Positions 8,480 through 17,679 are shown, counted from the first letter of the stretch. The stretch is DNA of 64,000 bases from Vibrio sp. 10N.286.49.B1 (GCF_002873335.1 NZ_MCUW01000078.1:125947-189946), one strand, 5' to 3'. Program-made: numbers and translations. Notes: generated by a model not told the origin, from the sequence alone.

Positions 8480-8518
8480 AACCTGCACAGCGACGCAACG
8501 GTTCTGTATGAGAATGAC
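8454..8518. repeat. 65-bp element with inverted ends at the array edge
   Basis: GTCATTC at 8454-8460 and GAATGAC at 8512-8518 are perfect 7-base inverted ends, enclosing the hairpin at 8458-8477. Short palindromic elements beginning CGTCATTCC and carrying a hairpin are common in Vibrio intergenic DNA. This could be such an element, with the array formed from it; that is inference. Confidence 0.45.
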
Positions 8519-8533
8519 ATCAGCGTTGTTTTC

Positions 8534-10201
8534 TTACTTAAAGTAATACTTGTGAGCCGCAAGAAGCCCGATAAGTGCGGCATTGTAATCAATGGCAAAT
8601 TCGTTCACTGCGTAAGACTTTTCACTGTCCACATAACTGAGCATTCCCATATCCTTAGGAGCAACGCCAGCTTGCCCCTTGATGTTAGGCCCTCCGACTA
8701 AAAAACCGGGTAAACTGACTCCGGTGCCGATCCGATATAAGTGGTGTAAATTGCGAACGGAATGAGTACCAAAATGCGTCACAAAACTCATATTGAACGC
8801 GTTGGCTCCGAGGAGGTAATCGATCTGAGTTTGTATTAACCAGCGATACTTTGTTGTGTTAGAGATCATATCGCTCCAAGCCATTACGATGCCAATCTCC
8901 GCCACCATCTTATTGGAGCCCCAAATAAATTTTTGATTGCCTACAAAAAATGGCGACTGCTCGGCGAGTCCAGCATAACGAGCCGCGAGGGCGTTGAGAT
9001 CGTCTTTCATTAGTTGAGTCAATGGCGTATCTGTCTCGAGCATCATGTGCCAGATGCCCATAATGGCCGGGTTCTTCCATTCAAAAAAATCAAACATCGA
9101 GATATCACTGCCTATCAGTTCACGATATTGCGTGTCGAAGTAATCAAAGAATACGTCTTCATTAGTGGCTAAATATAGCTCTGCTGCTGCCCACATTCTG
9201 TCATCAACATCCGTAGCGAGTGACTCTTCCATGTCATGCTCATTACGAATATAAGGGCCCGAACCACTGTCATCGGCTTTGGTCCAGTCGGTGTATTGTG
9301 TAGGCTGTGTTTCTAGATAATCCCAAGCAGCCTCAGCAGAGGCTAGCCATCGAGCTGCTAAGTCTGCATCAAAGGGTTTATAAATTCTTGCTGCGAAAGC
9401 CATGGTAGCGGCATACTTTGCGGTGTCAGGGGTGCTCACGCCAAAGATGTAGCGAGTTTGGGTATCAAGCCAAGGTGGGATTTTTGCAGGCCATGCACTC
9501 CCTGATAACTTGCGATAAACCGCACCATCTCGGCGTTGCATTTTTTCCATCCACAGTAAGCCAACTTTGGCTTCGTCGAGGATCGTAGGGAATTGATTGT
9601 CGTTATTCGCATCAAACAACGTCGGTGATTGGCGATAGGCTTCGAGTAGTCTTGCGATGGTGATGGTGGCCGTAGAAATGTATTTTCCAAAATCGCCTGC
9701 GTCGTACCAACCGCCTGAGGCATCGATGTATGTCCCAGCTTTGTTGATCGTATCGTCTCTAAAAATAATGCCATCTTGGGTGTGACTTGGCGGGCGGGCC
9801 ATGCCCGTGATTGGGGAATACACTGCTTCGCCAGATCGTTGCAGGAACAGTGCATGAATTAACCCATCGGTCAGGTTTTCATACACGTCAGGACGTATTT
9901 CAAAGGGAACGGACTTATGTTCGCCAGAACGAAAATAATACCATCCAGCAGTTGATGCGTTTGAAAAGTCAGCGACATGTATTGTCTGACCATCGGGAAG
10001 TTGGTTGTTATAGGTGAGCGAAAAGCGAGCGATCTCGATGTTCTCAGGCATGGCGATTAAGGCGACGTCTTTTTGTTCCGGCGAAATGACATACACTTTT
10101 TTGTCGGCCTGCGGCATATACCCAAGCTGGTTTAACACAAGGCTATTAGCGTGGACGCCAGTTCCAAATATTACTAATAACAAGACAATATATTTACTCA
10201 T
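8534..10201 (-). CDS. Secreted glycoside hydrolase family 9 enzyme
   Basis: Predicted exported GH9 hydrolase acting on beta-1,4-glucan or a related polysaccharide. Starting at ATG 10199-10201 (GGGGT upstream) the protein has 555 residues: signal peptide about 1-18 ending GVHA, an Ig-like CelD_N domain (LVLNQLGYMP to about residue 110), then the six-hairpin barrel. Active-site signatures: GGWYDAGDFGKY (catalytic base Asp region), FGTHSVRNLHHLY, and SYAVNEFAIDYNAALIGLLA (acid Glu). The length is usual for the family. Vibrio chitin clusters encode a GH9 glucosaminidase, but that one is cytoplasmic; a signal peptide here argues for extracellular or periplasmic use. No other polysaccharide gene lies nearby. 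An ATG at 10261 would put 20 polar residues before the signal peptide and is unlikely. Confidence 0.88.
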   Translation of the reverse strand: MSKYIVLLLVIFGTGVHANSLVLNQLGYMPQADKKVYVISPEQKDVALIAMPENIEIARFSLTYNNQLPDGQTIHVADFSNASTAGWYYFRSGEHKSVPFEIRPDVYENLTDGLIHALFLQRSGEAVYSPITGMARPPSHTQDGIIFRDDTINKAGTYIDASGGWYDAGDFGKYISTATITIARLLEAYRQSPTLFDANNDNQFPTILDEAKVGLLWMEKMQRRDGAVYRKLSGSAWPAKIPPWLDTQTRYIFGVSTPDTAKYAATMAFAARIYKPFDADLAARWLASAEAAWDYLETQPTQYTDWTKADDSGSGPYIRNEHDMEESLATDVDDRMWAAAELYLATNEDVFFDYFDTQYRELIGSDISMFDFFEWKNPAIMGIWHMMLETDTPLTQLMKDDLNALAARYAGLAEQSPFFVGNQKFIWGSNKMVAEIGIVMAWSDMISNTTKYRWLIQTQIDYLLGANAFNMSFVTHFGTHSVRNLHHLYRIGTGVSLPGFLVGGPNIKGQAGVAPKDMGMLSYVDSEKSYAVNEFAIDYNAALIGLLAAHKYYFK

Positions 10202-10451
10202 AGCGACCCCAAATGAATGTTTCAACCCAGTGTAAGTTGGGTACGATAACCTTTCATTCATACTAGGATCGTAATAGTGAGTTTCCAGTAAATACAGTCA
10301 ATTAGAATACAATCTTGTGTCAGTGCGCTATTGGCGGTCATTTCGCTTCACTGCTGACACGCCATTGTACGTTTGTGCTCAATTTTACTTTAATGCCTTT
10401 TCTTTTCCATAATGAAAAGGTTACGTATTTTGCTGGTCGTCATTGCTGTTG

Positions 10452-11024
10452 TTATTGTTGAATATTGATGCAGTTTACCGCTGATTCAATTAAACGCTTC
10501 TTATAGTTTTCGATACCTTCTCCTTGCTGCATTGATTCGACAAACGCAAAGTTCAGACGTATGTGCTCACCATGTTCGGTGGCCATTAAGCGAATATGAG
10601 CTTGTGTCACGGCCTGTCCAGAGGCATTCGGGTTTTGGTCTATTTTAATTTGAGCAGGGATACCATTGATCGTCGCATTTTGTATAGACTTAACGCCAGC
10701 TACATCAAAGCTAGCGGCAACTGTCTGAGGACCATCGTACGCGGCATTGGATGGGGCGGTTACTTTCACTTCCTGTCCGTTTAAATGCTGATAGGTGCGT
10801 TGGTTTGCTTGGTAGCCATCGGAAAGAGTCGTGTTACAGGTTTGTGATGATGTAAAGTTTCCCAAGAATGGGATGGCAGTTGTGGTTGTGTTGAGTGCTT
10901 GGAAATTATTGTTTAGGTCAACTGCTGTCAATACATCACCAGATTTAAACGTGACGAGTTCCCCAGCATTCGCCAAACTTACACTTAAGATTGATACTGC
11001 GATAATTGATTTAATCAGGTTCAT
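10452..11024 (-). CDS. Secreted hypothetical protein, coupled to the lipoprotein gene upstream
   Basis: Function unknown. The 190-residue product has a signal peptide (about 1-20, cleaved after SLANA), then GELVTFKSGDVLTAVDLNNNFQAL, a motif often seen at the start of secreted, surface or tail-like proteins of marine bacteria. Two cysteines (TCNTT near 60 and NCINIQQ at the end) could form a disulfide in the periplasm. Its ATG overlaps the stop codon of the lipoprotein gene (ATGA), which implies translational coupling. Confidence 0.7.
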   Translation of the reverse strand: MNLIKSIIAVSILSVSLANAGELVTFKSGDVLTAVDLNNNFQALNTTTTAIPFLGNFTSSQTCNTTLSDGYQANQRTYQHLNGQEVKVTAPSNAAYDGPQTVAASFDVAGVKSIQNATINGIPAQIKIDQNPNASGQAVTQAHIRLMATEHGEHIRLNFAFVESMQQGEGIENYKKRLIESAVNCINIQQ

Positions 11025-11182
11025 AGTAGTTGCCCTTGTTCTATTTTAGTTTCATCTAATACAATGATGGAGAATTTCTTGGTTGGTGTAGTGGGGGGAG
11101 CAGTGCCACTACCGCCATCGCCACCACCACCGCAGCCACTAATTATCGAAATCAAAATTAGAAGGCTTATACTTCTATTCAC
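11021..11182 (-). CDS. Small Gly-rich lipoprotein (53 residues)
   Basis: A short gene starting with GTG at 11180-11182, with GAGGT 8 bases before it. The product has a hydrophobic signal (SISLLILISII) ending in the lipobox ISGC at residues 14-17, followed by a glycine-rich linker (GGGGDGGSG), a proline/threonine stretch (APPTTPTKK) and a short tail ending KIEQGQLL. Its TGA overlaps the ATG of the secreted protein gene that follows. The lipobox, ribosome binding site and ATGA junction together make this a convincing gene. Function unknown; it may anchor or assist the secreted partner. Confidence 0.75.
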   Translation of the reverse strand: MNRSISLLILISIISGCGGGGDGGSGTAPPTTPTKKFSIIVLDETKIEQGQLL

Positions 11183-11310
11183 GTTAATTACCTCGCCATT
11201 AATAACTTGTTACGTTTTGTTGGCTGAATAATAACCAATGAGATGGTTGGCGCATAAATACAATCTATTCGTTTTCCGTATGCATTGAACTTGATCAGGC
11301 GTGTATTTTT

Positions 11311-11340
11311 AGGTAGGTAGGTAGGGAGGGAGGGAGAGCT
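11311..11340. repeat. Tetranucleotide repeat (AGGT/AGGG)
   Basis: Three AGGT units run into three AGGG units, an all-purine/T stretch of about 30 bases lying 130 bases upstream of the lipoprotein start. Such tracts can slip during replication. Confidence 0.7.
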
Positions 11341-11406
11341 AGTCAGGTCTATTTTCTTCTAGGCGATGAGTAACTTCACTCATTACAGAACCAAACCTGA
11401 AATTGG

Positions 11407-11443
11407 ACCAATGGCGATGGTTTAATACACCATCGCCATTGGT
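11407..11443. other. Perfect 14-bp inverted repeat after the DUF3124 gene
   Basis: ACCAATGGCGATGG and CCATCGCCATTGGT are separated by nine bases. It lies about 25 bases past the DUF3124 stop (minus strand) and may stabilise or end that message, but there is no T-run on either side. Confidence 0.6.
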
Positions 11444-11468
11444 TGCTTAGATTATTATTTGAAATGAC

Positions 11469-12008
11469 TTATTGAGGTGACCGGCTGGTGAATGAGATAT
11501 CTTTATCATGTCCAGACCCTATCATCACCGCTTCAAAAATTGGGTCAGATGCGTTGTTGGGGTTGGACCAACGAATGAAGAAGTTGGCGCCGGCACCGCC
11601 TTTAACCTCACGTTTTTCGACCAGGTATTCGGCGCTAGACATGGCGTTGAGCTCATACCCTTCCGAGATAAATTGTCTGATAATCTCGCCATTGGTGTTG
11701 TAATAATCGATGCTATGTATATTAATCTTGTGGGTAGGATCGGTATTTCGAATGACAAGCGTAGACTCTAATAAAACGGGTTTGCCCCCATCCGTATAAA
11801 TATGCGAATAGACAGGAACATAGGCATTGACTGTCTCGTTGCTAGCGGTGGCAATTGAGGCTCTTTCAATTTGTTGTGCTTGATGACTGAGCTTCTCTTC
11901 AATGTTGTCCACTGACTTGACGAGGTTGCCGAGGTAGATGGCTAACCCGATCACTAAAATGGTGGAGAGAATGGCGATGAATTGGCTCACACCTTGTCTT
12001 AAGTTCAT
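11469..12008 (-). CDS. DUF3124 domain protein with one membrane anchor
   Basis: The 179-residue protein has an N-terminal membrane helix (about residues 10-28, FIAILSTILVIGLAIYLG), a short coiled-coil-like stretch (VKSVDNIEEKLSHQAQQIE) and then a periplasmic domain: YVPVYSHIY, LESTLVIRNTD, SIDYYNTNGEIIRQF and ANFFIRW, which are the marks of DUF3124. Function of the family is unknown. It lies downstream of norVW on the same strand but a terminator separates them. A related protein could be a lipoprotein, but there is no lipobox here. Confidence 0.72.
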   Translation of the reverse strand: MNLRQGVSQFIAILSTILVIGLAIYLGNLVKSVDNIEEKLSHQAQQIERASIATASNETVNAYVPVYSHIYTDGGKPVLLESTLVIRNTDPTHKINIHSIDYYNTNGEIIRQFISEGYELNAMSSAEYLVEKREVKGGAGANFFIRWSNPNNASDPIFEAVMIGSGHDKDISFTSRSPQ

Positions 12009-12019
12009 GATAATACCGT

Positions 12020-12054
12020 TAAAATAAAAGACCGATACCTTATGGTAACGGTCT
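12020..12054 (-). terminator. Rho-independent terminator after norVW
   Basis: Minus-strand AGACCGTTACC-ATAA-GGTATCGGTCT followed by TTTTATTTT. It has one internal mismatch pair and a good T-run, 90 bases past the norW stop. Confidence 0.8.
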
Positions 12055-12143
12055 CCTTATTTTATTGTCATACCTCACGTCAACTCTGTGGTGCTCGAAC
12101 CATTTAAAATTGTTAGCGAGTATGTAGAGGCGGGTTGTTTCTG

Positions 12144-13301
12144 TTATGCGCTAAGAGATCTGAGCAACATAAACGACTGATTGACATGTTGCTCTGTGAC
12201 AACAAAACCGAGTAATTTATCGTCTTGATCTAGGGCTTTTGCAACGATTCCGTTTGAGTGGCTATCAAGTTGAACATTCATCTCCCAGCGCGCAATACGG
12301 TCGCCTGAAGTAATCCCCCCCAGTTGTATTGGGTAGCTCGGTGTTTTTACCTTCACCATCATATTAGGCAGTGTGACCGGAGTAGGTTGTCCAAGTAACG
12401 TTTTTGCCAAGGCATTGGCACTAATGAGTGTGGGTTGCAAATAGGCTCTTATTTGCCCATCAAACTCGGCGCAGTCGCCCAGAGCGTATACATCAACATG
12501 AGATGTCGCCATCGTCACATCTACACAGATCCCCCTGTTGACCGTGAGACCCGCTTGCAGCGCTAAGGCCGTGTTGGCTTTTAACCCCGCACACACCATG
12601 ACTTCGTCGATGTTGAATGTTTCAGTATTACTGAGTGTGACCTGCTTACTTCCATTTGGGTTATGGGTGAGTTGCTTTACTGTGCAACCCGTACGGATGG
12701 TAACGCCAGCGGCAGCAAGTTGTTGCGCGAGCTTAAATGACACATAGTCGGGCAGTTGATTGGCCATGAGCGCGGCGGATGGATCGACAATCGTGACTTC
12801 TTTTCCTGCATGAGCGAGGTCAAGTGCGACCTCAACACCGACTAAGCCACCACCAATGACCAAGAGGCGTTGTGCCGAGGCGACGCGGTCTTTGCAGTGA
12901 GTGAACTCAGCGAGGCTATTGAGTGTAAGTAATGAAGATGAGGCATCGCCATGCATAGGAGGAATAAACGGGCTCGCTCCAGTTGCCAGCACTAATTTCG
13001 AGTAATAGAGAGTTTGATTACCCGCTTGAATCGAGTGACCCGCGACATTTATTGCACTTACTGATGTGTGGCTAATGACTTGAATATTGAGTTGCTTTGC
13101 CAACGTTTCACTAGGAGTGACGATCAGGTCGTCAACAGATTGCTGCTTAGAAAACACATGACTCAGATCCGGCTTATTGTAATCATGGCCATCGTCACGG
13201 GTAACCACGTATATGGCGATGTCGTTATCTTGGCGACGAATTGCTTTCACGAGTTGGTAAGCGGCAAAGCCGCTCCCAACAATGACAATTGGCTGTGTCA
13301 T
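12144..13301 (-). CDS. norW: NorW, NADH:flavorubredoxin reductase
   Basis: Passes electrons from NADH to flavorubredoxin NorV so that nitric oxide is reduced to N2O in the cytoplasm. The 385-residue protein is a two-dinucleotide-binding FAD reductase: FAD site IVIVGSGFAAYQLVKAIRR at the N-terminus, NADH site RLLVIGGGLVGVEVALDLAHAGKEV near residues 143-165, and the second FAD motif VDVYALGDCAEF near 270. Length is close to enterobacterial NorW (about 377). Its ATG overlaps the norV stop by one base, so the two are coupled and made in similar amounts. Confidence 0.95.
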   Translation of the reverse strand: MTQPIVIVGSGFAAYQLVKAIRRQDNDIAIYVVTRDDGHDYNKPDLSHVFSKQQSVDDLIVTPSETLAKQLNIQVISHTSVSAINVAGHSIQAGNQTLYYSKLVLATGASPFIPPMHGDASSSLLTLNSLAEFTHCKDRVASAQRLLVIGGGLVGVEVALDLAHAGKEVTIVDPSAALMANQLPDYVSFKLAQQLAAAGVTIRTGCTVKQLTHNPNGSKQVTLSNTETFNIDEVMVCAGLKANTALALQAGLTVNRGICVDVTMATSHVDVYALGDCAEFDGQIRAYLQPTLISANALAKTLLGQPTPVTLPNMMVKVKTPSYPIQLGGITSGDRIARWEMNVQLDSHSNGIVAKALDQDDKLLGFVVTEQHVNQSFMLLRSLSA

Positions 13302-14854
13302 TATGCCGCGTCCTCTTTATTGTGAGGAACAAACACATCCTTTCCTAAATGGCATTCAGGGCATAGGAAATAATCCGGTACTTCTGACCATGGCGTTTGG
13401 GGTTCAACACCTTGATTAGGCTCACCAATCTCTGGGTCATAAACCCAGTTACACACAGTACATAACATGCACTGGCAGTCGCTTTTATGCGGTTGAGTGT
13501 TATTGCCGTCAAATAAGGCTGAGGTAGGCTGCGGCGCTGGTGACACAGAGGCAGTTGCTGTGCATTCGGTAGTCAATGCCTCTTCACTGGCTACATTGTC
13601 TGAGACTACGTTTTCCTTAGCCGATTGATTTGCTTGAATTGGTTCAACATTATGGGTGTGAAGAGCCCACAATTTTGCGATTCTCTGACCATGTTCACGG
13701 CAAACTCGCATCGCTTTACCATCAGGGCGCCACTTGGTTTTTAGGCTTTCCGTTGTTTCAAAGCCAGCATCGGTCAAGCGTGAGTGAATGCGGTCAACGG
13801 CGCCGCCATTCCATCCGTAACTGCCAAACGCACCTGCTTTTTTCTCTTTAAAGCGAAGACCGGTAATCTCTTCCAACATGCCAGCAATCTTCGGCATCAT
13901 GACATTATTCATGGTTGATGAGCCCACGAGTACGCCTTTAGAACGGAAGACATTAGCTAAGATCTCATTCTTATCTTGGCGTGAAACATTAAAGACTTTT
14001 ACCGCGACACCTGGATCCACATCATGAACGCCCTGTGCGATGGCATCGGCCATCATGCGGGTATTGTTCGACATCGTATCGTAGAAAATGGTGATACGAT
14101 CTTCTTGGTAGTTATCGGCCCATTCAAGATACTTCTCAATGATCTGAATCGGATTATCACGCCATACAATGCCGTGAGCGGTGGCGATCATATCAACAGG
14201 CACATTAAAGCTCAGGACCTCTTTAATCTTTGCAATGACCAAGCTACTGAATGGGGTCAGGATATTGGAATAGTATCGGAGGCACTGGTCCATCAACTCG
14301 GTTTGGTCCACTTCATCATTGAACAAGCGTTCGTCACAGTAGTGTTGACCAAAAGCATCATTACTGAAGAGAACGGCATCTCCTGTGAGGTAAGTCATCA
14401 TGCTGTCTGGCCAGTGCAGCATAGGAGCTTCAATAAAGATCAGCTGTTTGCCATTGCCAACATCGAGAGTATCCCCCGTCTTGACAGTATTGAAGTTCCA
14501 TTCTGGATGATGATGGTGACCGACGATGGAGTCAATGGCGGCTTCAGTACAATAGATCGGTGTGTTGGGGATTTTTTCAAGTAGCGCGGAAAGTGCACCA
14601 GAGTGGTCTTCTTCAGCATGATTAATGACAATATAATCAATGGTATTGAGGTCAATTTCTATTTCTAGATTTTGAAGAAATTGATGGCTAAAGCGATGAT
14701 CGACCGTATCGATCAGAACGGTTTTTTCTTCACGAATGAGATAGCTGTTATAGCTGGTTCCCTTGGTCATTTTGTATTCTGTGCCGTGGAAATCTTGTAC
14801 TTCCCAGTCGCGTTGACCTACCCAGTGAATGTTGTTTTTTACATGAATTGTCAT
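13301..14854 (-). CDS. norV: NorV, anaerobic nitric oxide reductase flavorubredoxin
   Basis: Reduces nitric oxide to nitrous oxide under low oxygen. From ATG 14852-14854 the protein has 517 residues and starts [19 protein letters not shown], as NorV does. Domains: metallo-beta-lactamase-like diiron domain ([21 protein letters not shown]), flavodoxin domain ([18 protein letters not shown] from about 255), a linker longer than in E. coli (about 60 residues, rich in Ala, Glu, Thr), and a C-terminal rubredoxin with CxxC pairs ([13 protein letters not shown] and CPECHLGKD). Upstream is a sigma54 promoter; NorR, encoded divergently, is the expected NO-sensing activator. Confidence 0.96.
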   Translation of the reverse strand: MTIHVKNNIHWVGQRDWEVQDFHGTEYKMTKGTSYNSYLIREEKTVLIDTVDHRFSHQFLQNLEIEIDLNTIDYIVINHAEEDHSGALSALLEKIPNTPIYCTEAAIDSIVGHHHHPEWNFNTVKTGDTLDVGNGKQLIFIEAPMLHWPDSMMTYLTGDAVLFSNDAFGQHYCDERLFNDEVDQTELMDQCLRYYSNILTPFSSLVIAKIKEVLSFNVPVDMIATAHGIVWRDNPIQIIEKYLEWADNYQEDRITIFYDTMSNNTRMMADAIAQGVHDVDPGVAVKVFNVSRQDKNEILANVFRSKGVLVGSSTMNNVMMPKIAGMLEEITGLRFKEKKAGAFGSYGWNGGAVDRIHSRLTDAGFETTESLKTKWRPDGKAMRVCREHGQRIAKLWALHTHNVEPIQANQSAKENVVSDNVASEEALTTECTATASVSPAPQPTSALFDGNNTQPHKSDCQCMLCTVCNWVYDPEIGEPNQGVEPQTPWSEVPDYFLCPECHLGKDVFVPHNKEDAA

Positions 14855-14920
14855 AGTACGGCCTACTCTATAGTGTGCGCTCAGAGAGCGTAAATTAATT
14901 GGGTGAACTGATACCCCTAT

Positions 14921-14937
14921 AGCAGGTAGCATGCCAA
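14921..14937 (-). promoter_or_regulatory. Sigma54 promoter of norVW
   Basis: On the minus strand, TTGGCATGCTACCTGCT fits the -24/-12 pattern (GG, ten bases, GC). It lies 67-83 bases before the norV ATG. NorR activates sigma54-RNA polymerase in known norVW operons, so site, gene and regulator agree. Confidence 0.88.
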
Positions 14938-15034
14938 TAAATGAAATTGCATTAAATAACTGTTTTTATTGAATTAATCACAAGGTTAATATGTGATTTT
15001 ATCTTTTTGACAAAAATGGTTTTATTATCGAATG

Positions 15035-15048
15035 GATAATTTATTATC
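15035..15048. promoter_or_regulatory. Palindrome upstream of norV, candidate enhancer site
   Basis: GATAATTTATTATC lies about 100 bases upstream of the sigma54 promoter, the usual distance for an enhancer. Related TTATCATT/GATAAT elements occur before norR (15894-15935). That NorR binds here is inference; the sequence also resembles half of a Fur box. Confidence 0.4.
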
Positions 15049-15067
15049 ATTTTGATTAGGTGAGGAT

Positions 15068-15095
15068 GAAAAAATGCCCCACAGTAGTGAGGCAA
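15068..15095 (-). terminator. Rho-independent terminator after the YeaR-like gene
   Basis: Minus-strand TGCCTCAC-TACT-GTGGGGCA followed by TTTTTT. It ends the cupin message before the norV enhancer region, so the cupin gene is not cotranscribed with norVW. Confidence 0.85.
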
Positions 15096-15124
15096 TTTGC
15101 ATTCGACGTCGTGTTATTTTGCGA

Positions 15125-15460
15125 CTATTTCGTGTTAAACATCTTTTCGTCACGCTTGTCTTTATCGGACCAAAAATTAATATTGAACTGTGCGTTGTCA
15201 CTCATCTCGATACGGTGCCAATATTGAGGTGGACTGGTCGCAAACTGCCCAGCCTCAATGACAACTTTGACCTCAGGTGTGGTCGCATCTGCATCAGCGA
15301 AGCCAAAGTAGGTGACGGTACCTTCCATGACACACAATTGGCCGAATACATCCTCTGCCGTATTGTGATGAGTAAGTAGGGCGGCAGGGACAGATTCGGT
15401 CGTAAAAAACGGTGTTGAGCGTTGTATCGTCCAGTTTTTAGGGATGCGTAGATGGCTCAT
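15125..15460 (-). CDS. YeaR/TehB-N type cupin protein (DUF1971)
   Basis: The 111-residue protein matches E. coli YeaR in order: RIPKNWTIQRSTPFF, the core VMEGTVTYFGFAD, and IEAGQFATSPPQYWHRIE, a cupin fold with His/Glu residues that could hold a metal. YeaR-family genes in enterobacteria respond to nitrate and nitric oxide and are linked to tellurite or NO stress; biochemical role is unclear. Here it sits inside the nor locus, between norV and norR, which supports an NO-stress role. It has its own terminator and must have its own promoter in the 531-bp region shared with norR. Confidence 0.82.
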   Translation of the reverse strand: MSHLRIPKNWTIQRSTPFFTTESVPAALLTHHNTAEDVFGQLCVMEGTVTYFGFADADATTPEVKVVIEAGQFATSPPQYWHRIEMSDNAQFNINFWSDKDKRDEKMFNTK

Positions 15461-15991
15461 GGTATTTCTCCAATAATTATAAGGTATTGATTTTAATGTT
15501 TAAATTTCTTTGAATAAGTAATTAACGAAGCTCAATCAGTGCTATTTACCGATTGTTTTTATGAGTGACCTTGTGATTGAATAGACAAGAAAGAGACGTA
15601 AGTAACGCTTTCATAGCTAAGTAGCACGCAGAGTGTCGTGAGCAATACGTTGAATTTAGATGGCACTGATATTCTTCCTGATAGCTCTCTGCGGTTCGGT
15701 TCTCTAGATACAGTTGATACATATGGGGCCTCTGCGTGTGTAGGGTTATTATGATGTAAGACACTGCTATATTTTCTAGTATTGCGTCTTATTCTCACCT
15801 TGGTTTCGTTTAATATTGCAGATTCAATGCCAACTTTATTTGTTGAGAAATATCAGTTAGATAATAAAATCAGTACTATTTTTATATCTATTTGATAATG
15901 AACTTGGTTATCATTACTACAATGAAATTATCATTTAGATAAGAATGCTACTTAGGTAGGTAAGTCGATTGACATCAGGAGGGGGAGCATC
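15461..15991. promoter_or_regulatory. Divergent promoter region of the YeaR-like gene and norR
   Basis: This 531-bp region contains no supported gene; two overlapping minus-strand frames of 72-79 codons (15546-15798) lack ribosome binding sites. The right end carries GATAAT at 15894, TTATCATT at 15908-15915 and again at 15928-15935, upstream of norR. Confidence 0.5.
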
Positions 15992-17548
15992 GTGCAATAC
16001 AGTAGTGAATTGCTGCAAGTCACCTTAGACATTACATCGGGCATCTCGGAACAAGACCGTTTCGAACGTCTACTCGAAACTATTCGCACAATGTTGCAAT
16101 GTGATGCCTCGGCACTGTTGCTGTATAAAGATCAGAACTTTATTCCATTAGCAACCAGTGGCCTTAGTAGCGATGTACTGGGACGCCGTTTTGCCATAGA
16201 ACATCATCCTAGGTTTGAAGCGATTGCACGCGCAGGTGATATTGTTCGTTTCCCGCCTGATAGCGAACTTCCAGACCCGTATGATGGCTTAATTCCAAAT
16301 CATGATGGCAATCTTGAGGTCCACGCTTGTGTAGGGTTGCCCTTGATGCATGATGAGCGATTGATTGGTGCCGTGACGATTGATGCCTTCGAGCCCCGTC
16401 AGTTTGACCAGTTTGGTGAGAACCATCTGCGTTTAATCAGTGCGTTGGCGTCCAATAGTTTGCATATGGCGTTATTGGTTGAAAAGCTTGAAGCACAGTC
16501 GGGAATTAAGGCTAATCAGTCTCAACCACGACGTTTTAGTTCTGAAAAACAAGACATCATTGGTCAGTCTTCAAGTATGTCGGCATTAAAATCGCACATA
16601 TCGGCCGTCGCTGAAACCGATTTATCGGTATTGATCATGGGCGAGACGGGTGTAGGTAAAGAGCTGGTGGCACAGTCTATTTTTGCTCAATCAAAGCGAA
16701 GTGAAGAGGCGTTTGTGTATCTGAACTGCGCTGCGCTTCCGGAATCTGTGGCAGAAAGTGAGCTGTTTGGTCACATCAAAGGAGCATTTACAGGCGCCAT
16801 CAGTAACCGAAAAGGCAAGTTTGAGTTGGCGAACAAAGGCACATTATTCTTAGATGAGATCGGTGAGCTGTCCCTAGGGTTGCAGGCTAAATTACTGCGA
16901 GCACTGCAATATGGTGATATTCAGCGAGTAGGGGAAGATCGCAACATAAAAGTTGATGTACGGATTATTGCAGCGACAAATCGAGTCATACACGAGGAAG
17001 TAAAAGAAGGCCGTTTTAGAGCGGATTTATACCATCGATTGAGTGTGTTCCCTGTGTTTGTGCCACCACTTCGAGAGCGAGACAGAGACGTTATCTTGTT
17101 GGCAGGCTTCTTTGCCGAGCGCAGTCAGCATTTGCTCAACGCCGCCAGTATTCAACTCGACAGCAACTTATTGCCATTATTGCAGCGTCACCCTTGGCAA
17201 GGGAATGTGCGAGAGTTAGAGCATGCAATCAGTCGTGCCGCGGTGATAGCGAAAGCTGAAACGAATGACGCCCATCTAGTGCTAAAACCGCATCATTTTC
17301 TGCTGTCTGGCGAGCAACATGGCGTTGAAATGGGTAAGACGGACAATATGGATAGCAACGCGAGTGATTCAATTGAGATGACTGAGTTTAGTCGTTTGAC
17401 GCTCAAAGAAGCGTCAGAAGCATTCCAACTTCAGTTTGTTCAACAAGCGTATCAAGACAATGAACAAAAGTTATCAGCGACCGCGAAACAGCTGGGGATC
17501 TACCCTGCGAACCTGCATCGCCTTTTGAAAAAATTAAATTTGAAGTAG
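15992..17548 (+). CDS. norR: NorR, nitric oxide-sensing sigma54 activator
   Basis: Senses nitric oxide through an iron in its GAF domain and then activates sigma54 transcription of norVW. The GTG start follows a very strong AGGAGGGGG. Domains: GAF (about 1-170; [21 protein letters not shown]), AAA+ (about 190-430; Walker A GETGVGKE, the sigma54-contact loop GAFTGA, Walker B FLDEIGEL, arginine-finger region FRADLYHRL) and a C-terminal Fis-type helix-turn-helix ([21 protein letters not shown]). At 518 residues it is a little longer than E. coli NorR, mainly in the linker before the DNA-binding helix. It is divergent from the YeaR-like gene and norVW. Confidence 0.95.
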   Translation: MQYSSELLQVTLDITSGISEQDRFERLLETIRTMLQCDASALLLYKDQNFIPLATSGLSSDVLGRRFAIEHHPRFEAIARAGDIVRFPPDSELPDPYDGLIPNHDGNLEVHACVGLPLMHDERLIGAVTIDAFEPRQFDQFGENHLRLISALASNSLHMALLVEKLEAQSGIKANQSQPRRFSSEKQDIIGQSSSMSALKSHISAVAETDLSVLIMGETGVGKELVAQSIFAQSKRSEEAFVYLNCAALPESVAESELFGHIKGAFTGAISNRKGKFELANKGTLFLDEIGELSLGLQAKLLRALQYGDIQRVGEDRNIKVDVRIIAATNRVIHEEVKEGRFRADLYHRLSVFPVFVPPLRERDRDVILLAGFFAERSQHLLNAASIQLDSNLLPLLQRHPWQGNVRELEHAISRAAVIAKAETNDAHLVLKPHHFLLSGEQHGVEMGKTDNMDSNASDSIEMTEFSRLTLKEASEAFQLQFVQQAYQDNEQKLSATAKQLGIYPANLHRLLKKLNLK

Positions 17549-17575
17549 CGTGAGATCTTCAGCGTTGATGTTTTT

Positions 17576-17615
17576 GCTTACCTGCTTACCTGCTTACCTG
17601 CTTACCTGCTTACCT
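17576..17615. repeat. Five perfect copies of an 8-bp repeat behind norR
   Basis: GCTTACCT is repeated five times without error, starting 28 bases after the norR stop. Copy number could vary between strains by slippage. The reverse complement reads AGGTAAGC. Confidence 0.92.
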
Positions 17616-17642
17616 AGTTGTTTGCTGGAGCGTGGTAGGTAG

Positions 17643-17679
17643 CGCTTAAACAGCCGTCGCTAGGACGGCTGTTTAAGCG
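17643..17679. terminator. Strong 16-bp perfect hairpin between convergent genes
   Basis: CGCTTAAACAGCCGTC, loop GCTAG, then the exact complement. It sits between norR and the convergent ART-like gene. Neither side has a T-run, so it is either an unusual bidirectional terminator or an RNA 3'-end stabiliser. Confidence 0.6.

Noticed and set aside
8420..8701. Plus-strand frame of 93 codons over the end of the array and GH9 gene
   Set aside because: It lies antisense to the GH9 C-terminus and lacks a ribosome binding site.
15546..15798. Two overlapping minus-strand frames of 72-79 codons in the nor regulatory region
   Set aside because: No ribosome binding site, no recognisable pattern, and the region is needed for promoters.
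15894..15912. Fur box before norR
   Set aside because: GATAATGAACTTGGTTATC keeps only the outer parts of the Fur consensus; the centre does not match. An NO-related operator is more likely.
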